Source: Psilocybe azurescens (lineage: Eukaryota; Basidiomycota; Agaricomycetes; Agaricales; Agrocybaceae). Taken from it: a stretch of DNA of 64,000 nt. The notes under the pieces were generated by a model. The model was not told the DNA's origin. It saw only the letters and a program-made list of their open reading frames with translations, and did not search any database. Made by a program: the position numbers and the translations under genes. This document shows, piece by piece, positions 49,871 to 60,593 of the stretch. The stretch is taken from positions 372,001 to 436,000 of the forward strand of contig JAJIRX010000510.1 of assembly GCA_023853785.1 (NCBI GenBank). The letters run 5' to 3'. How positions within the stretch are numbered: position 1 is the stretch's first letter; every line of letters starts with the position of its first letter.

Positions 49871-50027
49871 CAGTGGCTCTAGACATGTCTCATTTTCTCC
49901 ACTGAAATCACTTCTCCCCTGTTCTATTCTCAACACCACCAACGTTCACGAACACCAAACTCAAACGCATTTTAACGAAAACTTAGCTTCCTTTTTACTT
50001 AAAGACACACAACTTTAATTAACAATA

Positions 50028-52741
50028 ATGGATAAAACTTCCTCTGTAATCGCCGCATTTGAGGCTGGAAAGCTGCCTACGACGCAGCAAGTCAACAGCT
50101 TCATTGACTGGCTCAGCGATGTCGGCATCGCCCAGGTCGACGCGAACCTTACCAAAGTAGCCGGCGAAGTAGATGCTAACACGCCGGCCAACATCAACGC
50201 CGAGTCTCTCAGCTCGCAAGGCCGCATCCTCGCGAACGACCTCCGCGGGGTGCTCGACGCGTACAAACAACTCGGGTCTAGCAAAAATGGTACGTCAAAA
50301 TGTAGAGATCAACTCACTGGCATTGGAAGCTGACATCCCACATATTTTGTTCAGGCGACAACGTCCTTCAGCAAGCCTTATATCATCTCACCCAAGGTGA
50401 TCTGACGACGACCCCCGAAGCCCAAGAGACCAAAGACGCCGCTCTCGCGGATGTTAACGCTCTGCGCAAGTCCATCCGTACCCTCATCTCCGCCCTTTGG
50501 TCCTCTCTATCTTCTGAAGGCACGTCACTTGCCCAAGACTTCCTCTCTATCATACGTCTCTCCCTCGCCGATGCTGCCGAGCTCGTCGAGGCTCAAGCCG
50601 GAAGTGCCAAGGAGACCATTCGCACGGTCGAGGACGAAGTCAGAGAAGGCAAGCGAGATGCACTCGGCAGGGATAAGCAGAGATTGGAGGAGGAGCGAGA
50701 AGGGGGAGCGCAAGTGAAATGGGAGCACGGCATGGACACCGTCAAGGACACTGGTTCTTCTGTTATCGGCGCCGCGCAAAGCACCACGCAAACCGTAAGG
50801 GAGAAGAAGGACCAAACCAGCTCGCGACTGCGCGAGGCATTCAATAAAGTTCGTCTTTTTTCCCCGTCCATATATGCGCAACTTGATGTTGAATTTCTGT
50901 TTTAAAGATTAGCGACCGTGCCCAAAATGACCCAGAATACCGTCAATCACTCGACACGCTCTTCGACATCGTGCAGAAACGCCTAAATACCACCATCGAT
51001 GCTGCCTCCGACCCCAATACCACACTTTCGAGCTTCGTCTCTGATCCGACACCTGAGCAGCACATTCCCAAAGCGCTCCGTCTACTCCGCACCCTCGTCG
51101 AGCGTCTCGCCAACACATCCCTTGAGCCCCTCATCCAGAAGTTGCGCACCGCCGCATACACGATCTTGCAAGACCAAGAACTCAAAGAATGGTTTGACGA
51201 TTTCCTTACCACGGCCCGCAAGAATCTCGCCGATCCTGGCTACGCCCGCTCTGACGAGGCCGAGGCCAAACGCAAGCAGCTGCGCGTGCGCTGGCGGACG
51301 TTGTTGGAGAAGGACTCGTCGGGCAAGTGGAAGATGGTCGTAGATGATTTGAAGACGGAGCTGGGCAAGGTGCAGTCTGGACTGGAGAACGACGAGGATT
51401 TGAATAGGCTCAAAGAGGCGCATGCCAAACTGGGCTCCGATATCGAGAAGGGGCTTACAGATGCTGGAGAGGAGGCCAAGACCGGTATGCAGGCTGCCAT
51501 CGAGCAGGCTACGTGGTTCTGGCAGGACCTCTTCAAATATTACATCCCGAGATTCTTGTCCAAGATGCGGGACGTTCCTATCCCAAGGTCAGTATTTGAT
51601 TGGCTTCGTTTCGTGGTTTGATTACTTACATCATTGACTATAGAACCGAGTACAAGGACGACGAGATCGAGTTTGTTCTCGAGAATCTCGATATCTCAAC
51701 ATTCAACATCCTACCCTCGCATGTGTACATTCGTAACATTACCGACATCGATATCCAGACCTCGGCCAAGCCATCCACTCCCTCGCACACCAACGTCGGC
51801 GCATTGACACACGTCCGCATTCAGGCTCTACAGCTCTCGCTCAAAGACGTGTCGTTCTGGTACAAGGACAAGACAGCGTCCGCCATTGGCCCATCCGAGT
51901 TCACTGGTCTCCTTGGGCTCAAGCTTCCCGAGAAGGGAGTGGACGTTGACCTCAAGATCCGACTCATCCCCGCCAACGTGACAGGATCGAACTCGCGTGA
52001 GGCGCGCAAGCACTTCAACATCATCGAGAGCGCGTCCGTCTCCATCTCTGAGGACGTCGGGATTGACATCCGCGACTCGAACCATTCTGTGCTCGTCACG
52101 ATCTTCCGGCCGCTGATGGTCAACAAGATGCGGCAGGCGCTGGAGAAGACGCTGACGGAGCAGATACGCGCTGTCGTTGACTGGGCGGACGGTGTCGCTT
52201 TCGATGTGGGCAAGCGCCGTGAGGTGTTTGAGGATACGGGGCTGGGCGGCGGAGGCTCGCTCATGGCTGCCGTGTGGAGCGAGATCGGCAGGCTGGAGCG
52301 GGAGAGCAGGGAGGGCCCTGTAGAGATGGACTGGCATGCGACGGGGACTGGGCTGGTCGTCGAGCAGAAGGTGCGGGTCGAGGGCACGGGCGACGAGTTT
52401 GGGGAGGGCCAGGAGGTCCGGAAGACGATGCTCGCGATGGGCGCCGAGCCGCAGATTCTGGACGGCGCGAAGCGCGGGCCTGTGGGCAGCGGGTCGGAGA
52501 AGCTCGTGGATAAGCTGGATAGAGTTGGGGGCGAGTTTGGGGGTGCTGCGATGGATGTGGATGTGGATGTGGAAGATTTGAGGAATAAGGCTGGGGGCTG
52601 GCCCAGGAGGCGAGGGATAAGGCGCAGGGGCTTTACAAGGAGGGCGAGAGGCAGCTGAAGGGATTCAGGAAGAGCGTGGAGAGGAAGAGGGAGGTCGAGG
52701 TGAAGAGTGAGGGATGGGAGAGCAGAAGCTTTGATATTTAA
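50028..52741 (+). CDS. HAM1-like lipid-transfer-type protein
   Basis: About 844 residues from four exons: 50028-50289, 50355-50848, 50908-51587 and 51644-52741. Begins MDKTSSVIAAFEAGKLPTTQ; a long helical, charged N-terminal region (AQDFLSIIRLSLADAAELVE, KALRLLRTLVERLA, WFDDFLTTARKNLADPGYARS) is followed by KYYIPRFLSKMRDVPIPR and a beta-rich TULIP-like part (FNILPSHVYIRNITDIDI, LKDVSFWYKDKTA, LKIRLIPANV). This matches the fungal HAM1-like N- and C-terminal domains. The frame breaks near the end: five G at 52593-52597 must be six so that NKAGG continues into LAQEARDKAQGLYKEGERQL and ends ESRSFDI; otherwise it closes at 52658. Coding GC is visibly high after 51640. Confidence 0.86.
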
Positions 52742-53578
52742 AATATCGAATTTCGATGGTTGCCTGCCTTTCTTTCGCTTTCGCCTTTTCGCCTCTTCAG
52801 TGCCTTCTTCCTTCTCAACATCGCTTTTTTGTAAAACTCAACTGTAATCGCTGCCGTTGCCTCGTACTCGCTCCACCAAAAAAATAACCCTATGTAGTAT
52901 TTTTCTCTTTTCATTCAATTTTGTGTATTTGTTGTATGGTCGCCAATGCAATTTTTTCTTGATCATCTTCTATTTGATTCCTCGCTCATCTTGAGAGGTA
53001 CTGCGGTACGAAAGAGTATATTGTGGCAGTGTTGAGTTAGTTGCGAGGATGATGGGTTGGATGTATGTTCAAGAGTCAGAATGACGATTCGCGAAGAGCA
53101 GCGCAAATTGAATTATTGAAAGAAAGATCAACGCCAAGCATTGAAGAGCATCGCGATCACGTGCGTCTAATAATCTATTTTTAGATTTGGACCATCGCTC
53201 GACGTTCAAAGCCTCTGGCAGTGGTAGACTCAAACCCAGGTCTCCATACGTAGGAATAACAGGATTATTCAGATAGCTTTATATATATATTTAGAATATG
53301 TCAAATATGATGATGTGATATGATAAATCGTGAAACCTAGGTATATTCGGGATGGTCTGGTAGCGAGACTAGCAGTGAACTATGTACGATCTGGTTATAC
53401 AGTGGAGTACCCTGCTAGAGAAATAAAAAAGTAATTATACTAGTAGTGGTACAGCTCTTTGGTACAACTAAAGAGTCTACTAAAAGTTAGTCTACGGTTC
53501 CTCAGCAAATCCTGGGCTTGTTTGCTAAAAATAGCACAAAAATGACGCTACCGAGCACTGTATAGCATGCCCTAAACG
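52742..53578. other. convergent intergenic region HAM1-like / RING gene
   Basis: A T-rich 3' region, then AT microsatellite-like sequence around 53280-53295. No gene recognised. Confidence 0.5.
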
Positions 53579-54361
53579 TCATAGCCGGGGTCTCCCTCTA
53601 TATAGTACTATATACCGTTGGCTGGCATCCCAAGATTTGCTGAAGTTGTTTAGTATTTTCGATACTGCCCCAACCTCCTTTAATATCATGAAACAATGTT
53701 TCACCGTCACACAGATCACCAGGACCTTGAGAAAGACCAGTAGAGATTGAAGCCAGACACTATATGATTTCCTCTCCCTTTCCAAAGTCTCCAGTTCTTG
53801 GATTCTCCTTTGTTGGGCGCGCTCCGTCTGGTAGGCGTACTTGAGGCTGGCTTTGGCGTCCCGCCATTTCTCTTTGTACTCTGCTGCTTTTTCGCCTTGG
53901 CGGTTTGAAAATTCGATGGTCTCGTCGAGGAGCTTTTGCTGGTCTTTCAATTCTTTCCGTTTGGACTTTGTGGTGGCTGTGCCGCTCGTTGATGCCCTCC
54001 GCGACGTCCTGCTTGTCGATGGATGGTCAGTGACCTGAGCAATGAAAACTTTTCTGATGTGTTGTGGGGACCATACTAGAAAGTGATCTATTGTGTGAGC
54101 ATAATAAACTAAATCGAAAAATGCGAAATGGGGACGTGCCTAGCAAGACAGATTCCCGACATGAAGGGCAAGGTAGGCTGTCACTGCTTTTCCTGACGGC
54201 TTCATTTGTGAGGCTGTCCACGCATTTGACGCATAATATGTGGCCTAAGTAATGCGATGGTGAGATTCTTTGTGAGCAGGATGAACTTGAATTCGTAGCT
54301 TACCGCAGGTTAGGCTGAGGGCGTGCTCGCCAATAGTTTCGAAGCAGACCATGCAATCCAT
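53579..54361 (-). CDS. RING-finger protein with C-terminal membrane segment
   Basis: A likely E3 ubiquitin ligase. Exon 1 (54304-54361) gives MDCMVCFETIGEHALSLTCG; exon 2 continues HILCVKCVDSL and LPCPSCRES, completing a C3HC4 RING (C-x2-C, C-x-H, C-x2-C, C-x2-C). The last exon has a Ser/Thr-rich basic linker (TSRTSRRASTSGTATTKSKR), a coiled coil (KDQQKLLDETIEFSNRQGEK to RRIQELETLERERK) and one hydrophobic segment (VWLQSLLVFLKVLVICVTV) before the tail. The RING at the extreme N-terminus with a C-terminal anchor suggests a membrane ligase facing the cytosol. The second donor is uncertain: a GT site after CRES and a GC site after SVLL both keep phase. Confidence 0.75.
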
Positions 54362-54734
54362 TGTGATGGATTTATGTTGAGATTTACGAGTAGGTTTCGA
54401 GAGTTCCGACTAGAAGAGTTTTGGTGGGGATCGTTAAAGAAGGTTTTATCCAGTAAGTCCAAAGCTATATATATATATGCCTCAAATCTGACCCTTTGTT
54501 CTCCTGCAATTGTTAATTGACAAAGTGACATAATTAAAGTGTCCGAAGCTTGGCATGTCGATAACAACCATCGGTATGTATCATAGTACTTACATAGTTC
54601 TCGTTGTTCGCCAGTGTTACGACAATTATCTTTTGTTCTGTTATCTTTATCCCCGGCTAGTTACAAAAGGTTACAAAGTACGATCAAGCGAGAGGCTTCT
54701 GGTCTCCATCTCCCTAATCGAATCCCCATTGATT
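54362..54734. other. intergenic between RING and WSC genes
   Basis: Promoter of the RING gene and 3' end of the WSC gene, nothing else recognised. Confidence 0.4.
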
Positions 54735-56633
54735 TCAAAACACGATCATCAGTTCTGCTGCGTTGCAATGAGTAAGATTGAAACCAGGCTGGAATGTCAA
54801 TGGCTTGTATACGACATCTTGAATAGGTGTTGCGGGCTTCAAAAAAGAATTGAGCGTCTGATTGATGCAGAGTACCCAAGGAAAATTGGGATCGAAAATG
54901 GCATCAGATGGTGCACTGAAAGGTAAAGGTGTCAGCGAAAAGAAAGGGTTTAGGACCAGCTCTCCTGGTCTGAAACGACTTTCCTATGAACATTATTGTA
55001 AGTAATCAAATAGAAAAGACAGGTAGCGAACTTACTCCAACGCAATATGATCCGAAATTCTCAAACGCCGACGAAATCTGCACAAAATTCGGCTCCCCAC
55101 CTCGAGGAGGAGTAACCACAGGGCGAAGACTGCCAATACTCTCCAAGTTGGGAAGAAGTTTAATCCCGGATAGATTGAACATCACGGGCGGGGGGCATAC
55201 AGCGCAAAACTATTCGATTGTATAAATAATAATAAAGATTCCTCTGTTGACGAATTCAAGCTTACCGAGAGAATTCCAGCCAAAGTGAAGTCTGTCACGT
55301 TCTGCAGGTTAATGCCGTCTGTGTTGATCAGCTGGTGTTCGAGGCTTATCATGGTAGTTGGAGCGGTTTCTGTTGTAAGACTGGTGTTGAACACAACCTG
55401 AATCTGAAATGGCTCAGATATTCCTGACTCAAAGAGGGGTAAATTGCATAATCCAGCGTCAAATCCTTCGATAAGCTGTGGGCCTTCGTATATCATAATC
55501 GCAGACTCTCCACCGCATGCCAGATCGTTTGAATTTGCACAGCCCAGTGAGGCACAGGCTATATCCGGTAGTCTTTGCGCGGCACTAGCGATGGAGGTAC
55601 CGCACCCTAGTCCGGGGTATATTAGCAATAAACAAGTGAGAGGACAGGAAGCTTCTCACAGCATTCGCCTCCGTTAGTAATCCCAGAGAAGAAAGGGTGG
55701 GCGTCATTGGCGGGAAAGAAGGTATTCAGAGTACAAAGAACAGGACAGCCATTCACATTGCCCTGAACTCCATCCATCTTAGTCTGTAAGGCGCGGTTGG
55801 CTGCGCTGTGACTATCCATTTATACAGGTAGTCAAGGTGAGATACGGGAGTAAGCATGGAAGGTTTGCTTACCTGTAACATCCAACGTAATTCCAAGGGG
55901 GTTTTGTTCTTCGGTACTTCGCGGTACGTCGACCAGAGGTCCAAAGAAAGCAGTAGCCGCAGTAGGGATTTTAGGTGATGGGGTCCCGTTCGTGAAGATT
56001 GTGACCCTGTTGGTTCCCCCACAGCTAAACTGTTTGAAACTGTCGCCTTCGCACGAAAGGTTGCATTCGCTAGGATCCGCGGGGGTTCCGGAAAGCTGTA
56101 TAACTCCATCGCAGACTGTGTTATAGCTCAATATAAGTGTTAGCTCGTTAATCTGGATTGGCACAACATACAGCATTCCTAGGGAGGTATGCGTGTCAGA
56201 AGTAAATAGGAAATGATGGTGAAAGTCATTGAAATACATTGAAGTTCAAACCTGCAAATCCATAGCCGTTTGGTGGGAAGGCGGTTGCATTTCCACAGAA
56301 TTGCATGCATAATCCGGGGGTCATTGCATTGTCTGTGAATGACCGTGCTCTCAGCGTCCTTGCATCGGCACTGTCGCTAGAGAGATGACGGTGAATATAT
56401 TTAAGAACTTCACAAGCGATTGAGTATGGCCAACTTACGTGTAGCATCCAACGAGAGAGAAACCGGGACTATGGAATTGTCTTTCAACTACAGTTATTTC
56501 ATCTGCTCGAACACTGAAGTTGATATTCTTGCTTCGACCTAGGTTAGACATCCGATGTATAGCACTGTTATTGACCTCTTACCGCATAGACCACTAATAA
56601 AGAGAAGGACACTGCTACAAGGGAGAGCCCCAT
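54735..56633 (-). CDS. secreted WSC-domain protein
   Basis: Starts MGLSLVAVSFSLLVVYA, a signal peptide. A WSC-type carbohydrate-binding domain follows: FSLVGCYT, DSADARTLRARSFTDNAMTP, LCMQFCG and NGYGFAGLNFN, an 11-nt exon (56168-56178) giving ECC, then CDGVIQLSG, ECNLSCEGDSFKQFSCGG and VTIF. Downstream are further Cys-containing exons (CPVLCTLNTFF, IACASLGCANSNDLACGG, CAVCPPPVMFNLSG) to a tail ending NLTHCNAAELMIVF. The downstream part may be a second, degenerate WSC-like or unknown cell-wall domain. The junction of exon 1 to exon 2 and that before APSDAIFDPNF are one base out of phase. Likely a cell-wall or secreted glycan-binding protein. Confidence 0.78.
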
Positions 56634-57582
56634 CTTAGAGAAAGAAGTCAAGCAGTGTGTGTGTGAGTAGCGGTTAGATGGTCTTTTTGAACGACTCTGT
56701 ATTAGAGTTCAGAAGCTTCAGGAACCCTAACTGACGAGCAGATCCGAACTGTCAGTTCCTGGCATGGTTTTGAAGTTCAAAAATAATATACTTGTCAATG
56801 CACAAATCCAATCCAATGTTTGAATAAAATCTTGGACAGAGCGTGTTTGTCCGTAACTTGGCCGGGATTTAAGCTTGAGAGAAAGTTTTAAACAGTAGTT
56901 GCTACTCGCCATATCGACCACCGCATCTTCGAGCTTCTCCAGCGCTGACCCTTGGCTTGACAGTTCTATTTTGACCAATGGCACGTCGACAGCGCGTAAT
57001 AGAGACATTCGCCCTACCTCCACTGCGGTCTTGGGCCTTACTCTTTGTAAGTTGATTGCTAAGTTGGATTTCATTGTTTCAGTATACCACGTCTGTCATA
57101 TAACGTTAGAAAAGTGTACGGAATCATAGATGAGCTAAACGTAACTGTGTAAGTACTGAGATAGTATCAAGATAGCGTACCTAGCAAAGAATTTCGCCAC
57201 TGTCATAAAGTGGAAGTTTGAAGCCCAGATGCAAAACATCGAACTCGTTCTGTAAGACGCTTGTGTACAAGCAAGATGACAGCCAGATATGTAGTGATTG
57301 AAAATGAAACGATGGTGTGTTACTTGTAACGCTGCCTAAGTAACAGCGACGCGTCGTTTGTAGCGGTCACATGAGCTAGGTTTGATTAAAAGGTCACCCT
57401 CGCGAAATATTCTAGAAATTCTGCAGGGTAAAGGTATATAGGGAACGAAGCATGTTTGAATGAAAAGGACAAGTCATGCAGCATACTCAATATCAAAAAT
57501 AACTTTACTAGAGCCTTATAAATATTAGACATACACACCACGTATGTAGGAAGCGAAATGGTATCAACGAAAGCACTACCGG
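56634..57582. other. intergenic between WSC and DUF6535 genes
   Basis: Contains a 115-codon minus-strand frame (56727-57074) beginning MKSNLAINLQRVRPKTAVEV with no recognised motif; it may be a small gene or chance. Confidence 0.4.
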
Positions 57583-59964
57583 TCATTTATAACGAAGGGC
57601 GCCAAAATGCTGTGGTTGGGGCATCACGGATCCGCGCGGGATCGAGAATGGGATGGGATTCTGGTCCGTACCTCGATATGCAAGAAGAGGCCATAATTCC
57701 TGGGAAAATGCATCGTCAGACGGATACTTTGATTTAAAAGCCTTCTCAGCCTCTCCATTCGCTCCGTCCATATTGAGATTGGTGTCCTTCCTGTAGCTTC
57801 GAATTTCCGAAAGAAGCTTTTTGTACGATTCAGCGGGTGGGGAGATTTGGCCGTTAGGGAAGGCTTGACCACAGGCAAACATGGAAGCGCAGTAAAGGAT
57901 GTGTATCAGATCTTCGGGCTTGCTCGCGGGGATCCTTCCTAGACCAGCGGTTATATCATTTAAGAGGTGTGTAAGGGCTTCGGATGCCTGTGAATAACCA
58001 TGAGTCTGGCTCCTTACAAGCTGGCCAGTGATGCGAGATATAGTCCGACTGATCTCCCGGAGGAAGCCCAGAGTTTCAGGGCGTGCCTGCAAGTCAGTTT
58101 GAGATATATTGGTACCAAGACGGCTCGCATAGTCGAAAAACCCATGCAGAATATGCATATACTGATGTAAGAATAGGTTTTCTATAGGGTTCGATATTTT
58201 AGAAAAATAAAAGAAAACTTGTTGCCCCTACCTTGATGAGGGAAGTTCCGCCACAAGTTTTGGTCATGCCGAAACTGGAGGTATGTGGGATAGGAGACGT
58301 TCGCGGGAAGAGCTGACTTAGATCCTAAAACGTATTGTTGAATTCGGACCTTGATTTCCTGTCGATGAATCAATATATCGTTTGTAGGATCGATATAATT
58401 ATCTAAACGACCCAAGAATGTATATAGGTTTCGGTCGTGTATGAGTCTGACAACGTCCGAGGGTGAAGCGGACTCTGAGGGACCTGCAGTGGGTTCCGAA
58501 AGACCTAACGAGAATGAAGTCAACAAGCAGTATCAAACTATCATATAAATTTGAGATTGATTACCGAATTGCGCATCAAATGAGAACTGAAGATAGCGAT
58601 TCCACAAGCTGATACTATCTAGGTCGCTTTTCAAATCCTTGCCTTGTGCTAAGTTGGATATCGTGAAGACCGATGAGAGATCAGATAGGCAGTGATATGC
58701 TGCTGAGATGGTTTCGCTGGTCAATTTCTCATCAAAGTCGCTTCGGGTGACATTCCGGAAGGTGTTCATGGCATCAAACAGAGGAGGGGTCGAGTGTAAA
58801 ATGCTGTTCGCCTGATTACGCGAATAGAAATCCTCGTCAAAAATGATACGGGAGTATGCGTCTCGAACCTTCAACCAGAGTAAGTCAAAATCTATCCAAG
58901 ATTTGGTAGCGCGAAGGTTATGTAAATATTGACGGACTGGACTTCTCTTGATTCCCAGCGAAAATAAAGACCGAGGATAAGAGCAAAGTCGAAGAAAGAC
59001 GTCGAAAATAGAGCACATGACAGCGGACTGAGGCGATTTATATGGACATTGAGATGGTGGTTTCTTGTGCGGCCAGGACATCAGACCCCGAAGAGTGAGA
59101 AAGCAAGTTTGGAGAGCCGGAAGAGTGGCTGTTCCATAGAGAAACAGTAGGGTGAAGCCGATGGCGACAGAAATAGGAATAAGTACTGCTTTATTTCCAA
59201 GCTCATGCAAGAAGTCAATAACCCCTACGAAAAAAGAACACGAGGGCTAACTGCAAGAGGACTGGGAGGGCCATGAGAATTTTCCATACGTGCCACTTCT
59301 GCATGCCTTCAGACCGCATATAATACATCGCAAGCGCTTCTCGTGGTGATTGACCGGGATAAGCCTGGTGTTGTCGGAGCCATTGCAATGTCACGGTGCC
59401 AATGACTACGGAAGCTAGACTGTAAATCAGACTTAGAAACCAGAAAATGTTGACGCGGACGGCAGAGTGTTTCGGAGAGAAGGACTGGGAAGGTAATAGA
59501 ATAGACCGAGGTTCCAGGGCAGCATTATTGGATTGGTTAGCAATTTGGGAGAGGAGTGCAATGATATCGTCGTTGGGATCGGGTTGGAGAGTCTTGTATG
59601 ATTCGATAATGAACGCGGTTACTACCGCCGAGAAGAGACCAGCCTTGAGTTTTTTTGAAGAACGATATTTAGAACTGAGACATGAGAAGAGATATCATCA
59701 TACTCACAAAAATCAGCAGATTCCCGACCTCGTCTTTCCAGCCATCGCACTGAATCTTGTCCTTTTCCAGCAAAGGGTCGAGTAATACCTTCCATGGATC
59801 TCCGTCAGGTCTTCCGGGGTGAACCTATACTCATCGTTGAGGCTCCAAGGCTTGCTAGTATCCTAAGCTCGTGAGTGGACTATCTGTTTCCTGTTGATTA
59901 TGACAACGTACTTCAACGTTAACCTTCGTGGTGCCCCCACTCTTTCCTGGGTTCTTGGATCCAT
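57583..59964 (-). CDS. DUF6535 transmembrane protein
   Basis: A member of the large agaricomycete family with an N-terminal DUF6535 membrane module. Starts MDPRTQERV; then DPWKVLLDPLLEKDKIQCDG, WKDEVGNLLIF, AGLFSAVVTAFIIESYKTL, VNIFWFLSLIYSLASVVIG, LRQHQAYPGQSPREALAMYY and KILMALPVLLQLALVFFFVG, followed by two more spans (IPISVAIGFTLLFLYGTATL). About four membrane spans precede a long soluble C-terminal region ending GSVMPQPQHFGALRYK. Breaks: five C at 59934-59938 must be six to join RVG to GTTKVNVE; one base is missing around 59813-59820; the run of six A at 59230-59235 has one too many between LVFFF and VGVIDFLHELG. Role unknown; the family is often found near NLR-like genes. Confidence 0.85.
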
Positions 59965-60593
59965 TTTCTGCTTTTGTATATGCTTTCAACCGACTAATAA
60001 ACAAATTTAGAAGAGGAAAAGCAGTACAAGGGCGCTGTGCAAACCTTACGTCAACTCATGTCAATCCTTGTACTTTGATTTCGGCAGCCTGAATTGACAG
60101 ATGCACGAGTTTTGGACTCTTCTACGCGGCAAGGCATACTTTTGAGTTGCAGCTCCCTAAGGCGTGGTCCCGGCGAGATTATTCGGTACAAGCTAGAGTA
60201 CTTGTGGAGAAATTTCAACCAAGTATCAATAAAAGGCTCAACATGCGTAGTGTTGCGGGTTGAGCCAGTTCAACAAACATCCGTGCGGCTCTTCTCGTGT
60301 TGTTCCGGTCCCGGATAAATCGGACCGTACTCGTGCCAAACATTGATTCCGATTCATTTGGCAACTTGTCCTTGGGTCTTGATAGATATCGCCTTCATTG
60401 AATACGCCCTTTGCCGTTTTATCAACAGTCCTGTTGATAATCATCTCGAGTGTACGTATCTCGAATGCTGCTGATACTCTCGTTCCTATTCACCCGCTTG
60501 TACTTACCACTCTTCTACTGTTACACGAGGTCCACACAAGGTACAAATAATAGGGTTTTCAGCCAGCGACCAGCATGGTGACTAACTAATGGA
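59965..60593. other. intergenic between DUF6535 and NACHT genes
   Basis: Promoter of the DUF6535 gene and 3' end of the NACHT gene. A 10-bp perfect inverted repeat with a 2-base loop lies at 60419-60440. Confidence 0.5.
60419..60440. repeat. 10-bp hairpin in the DUF6535/NACHT spacer
   Basis: TTATCAACAG, TC, CTGTTGATAA: a perfect stem. Confidence 0.85.

Larger units (their letters stand above)
45426..50027. other. 4.6-kb gene-poor island with unidentified fragments
   Basis: No complete gene was recognised. Open stretches at 47555-47758, 48173-48373 (followed by a GTGAGT donor) and about 48760-49051 look protein-like but match no family I know and do not link. Short inverted pair GGATCTAGTC near 46210 and 46295. 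The last 170 bases hold the HAM1 promoter. Confidence 0.5.

Noticed and set aside
51821..52387. 188-codon minus frame opposite the HAM1-like gene
   Set aside because: Antisense shadow caused by the high GC of the real coding strand.
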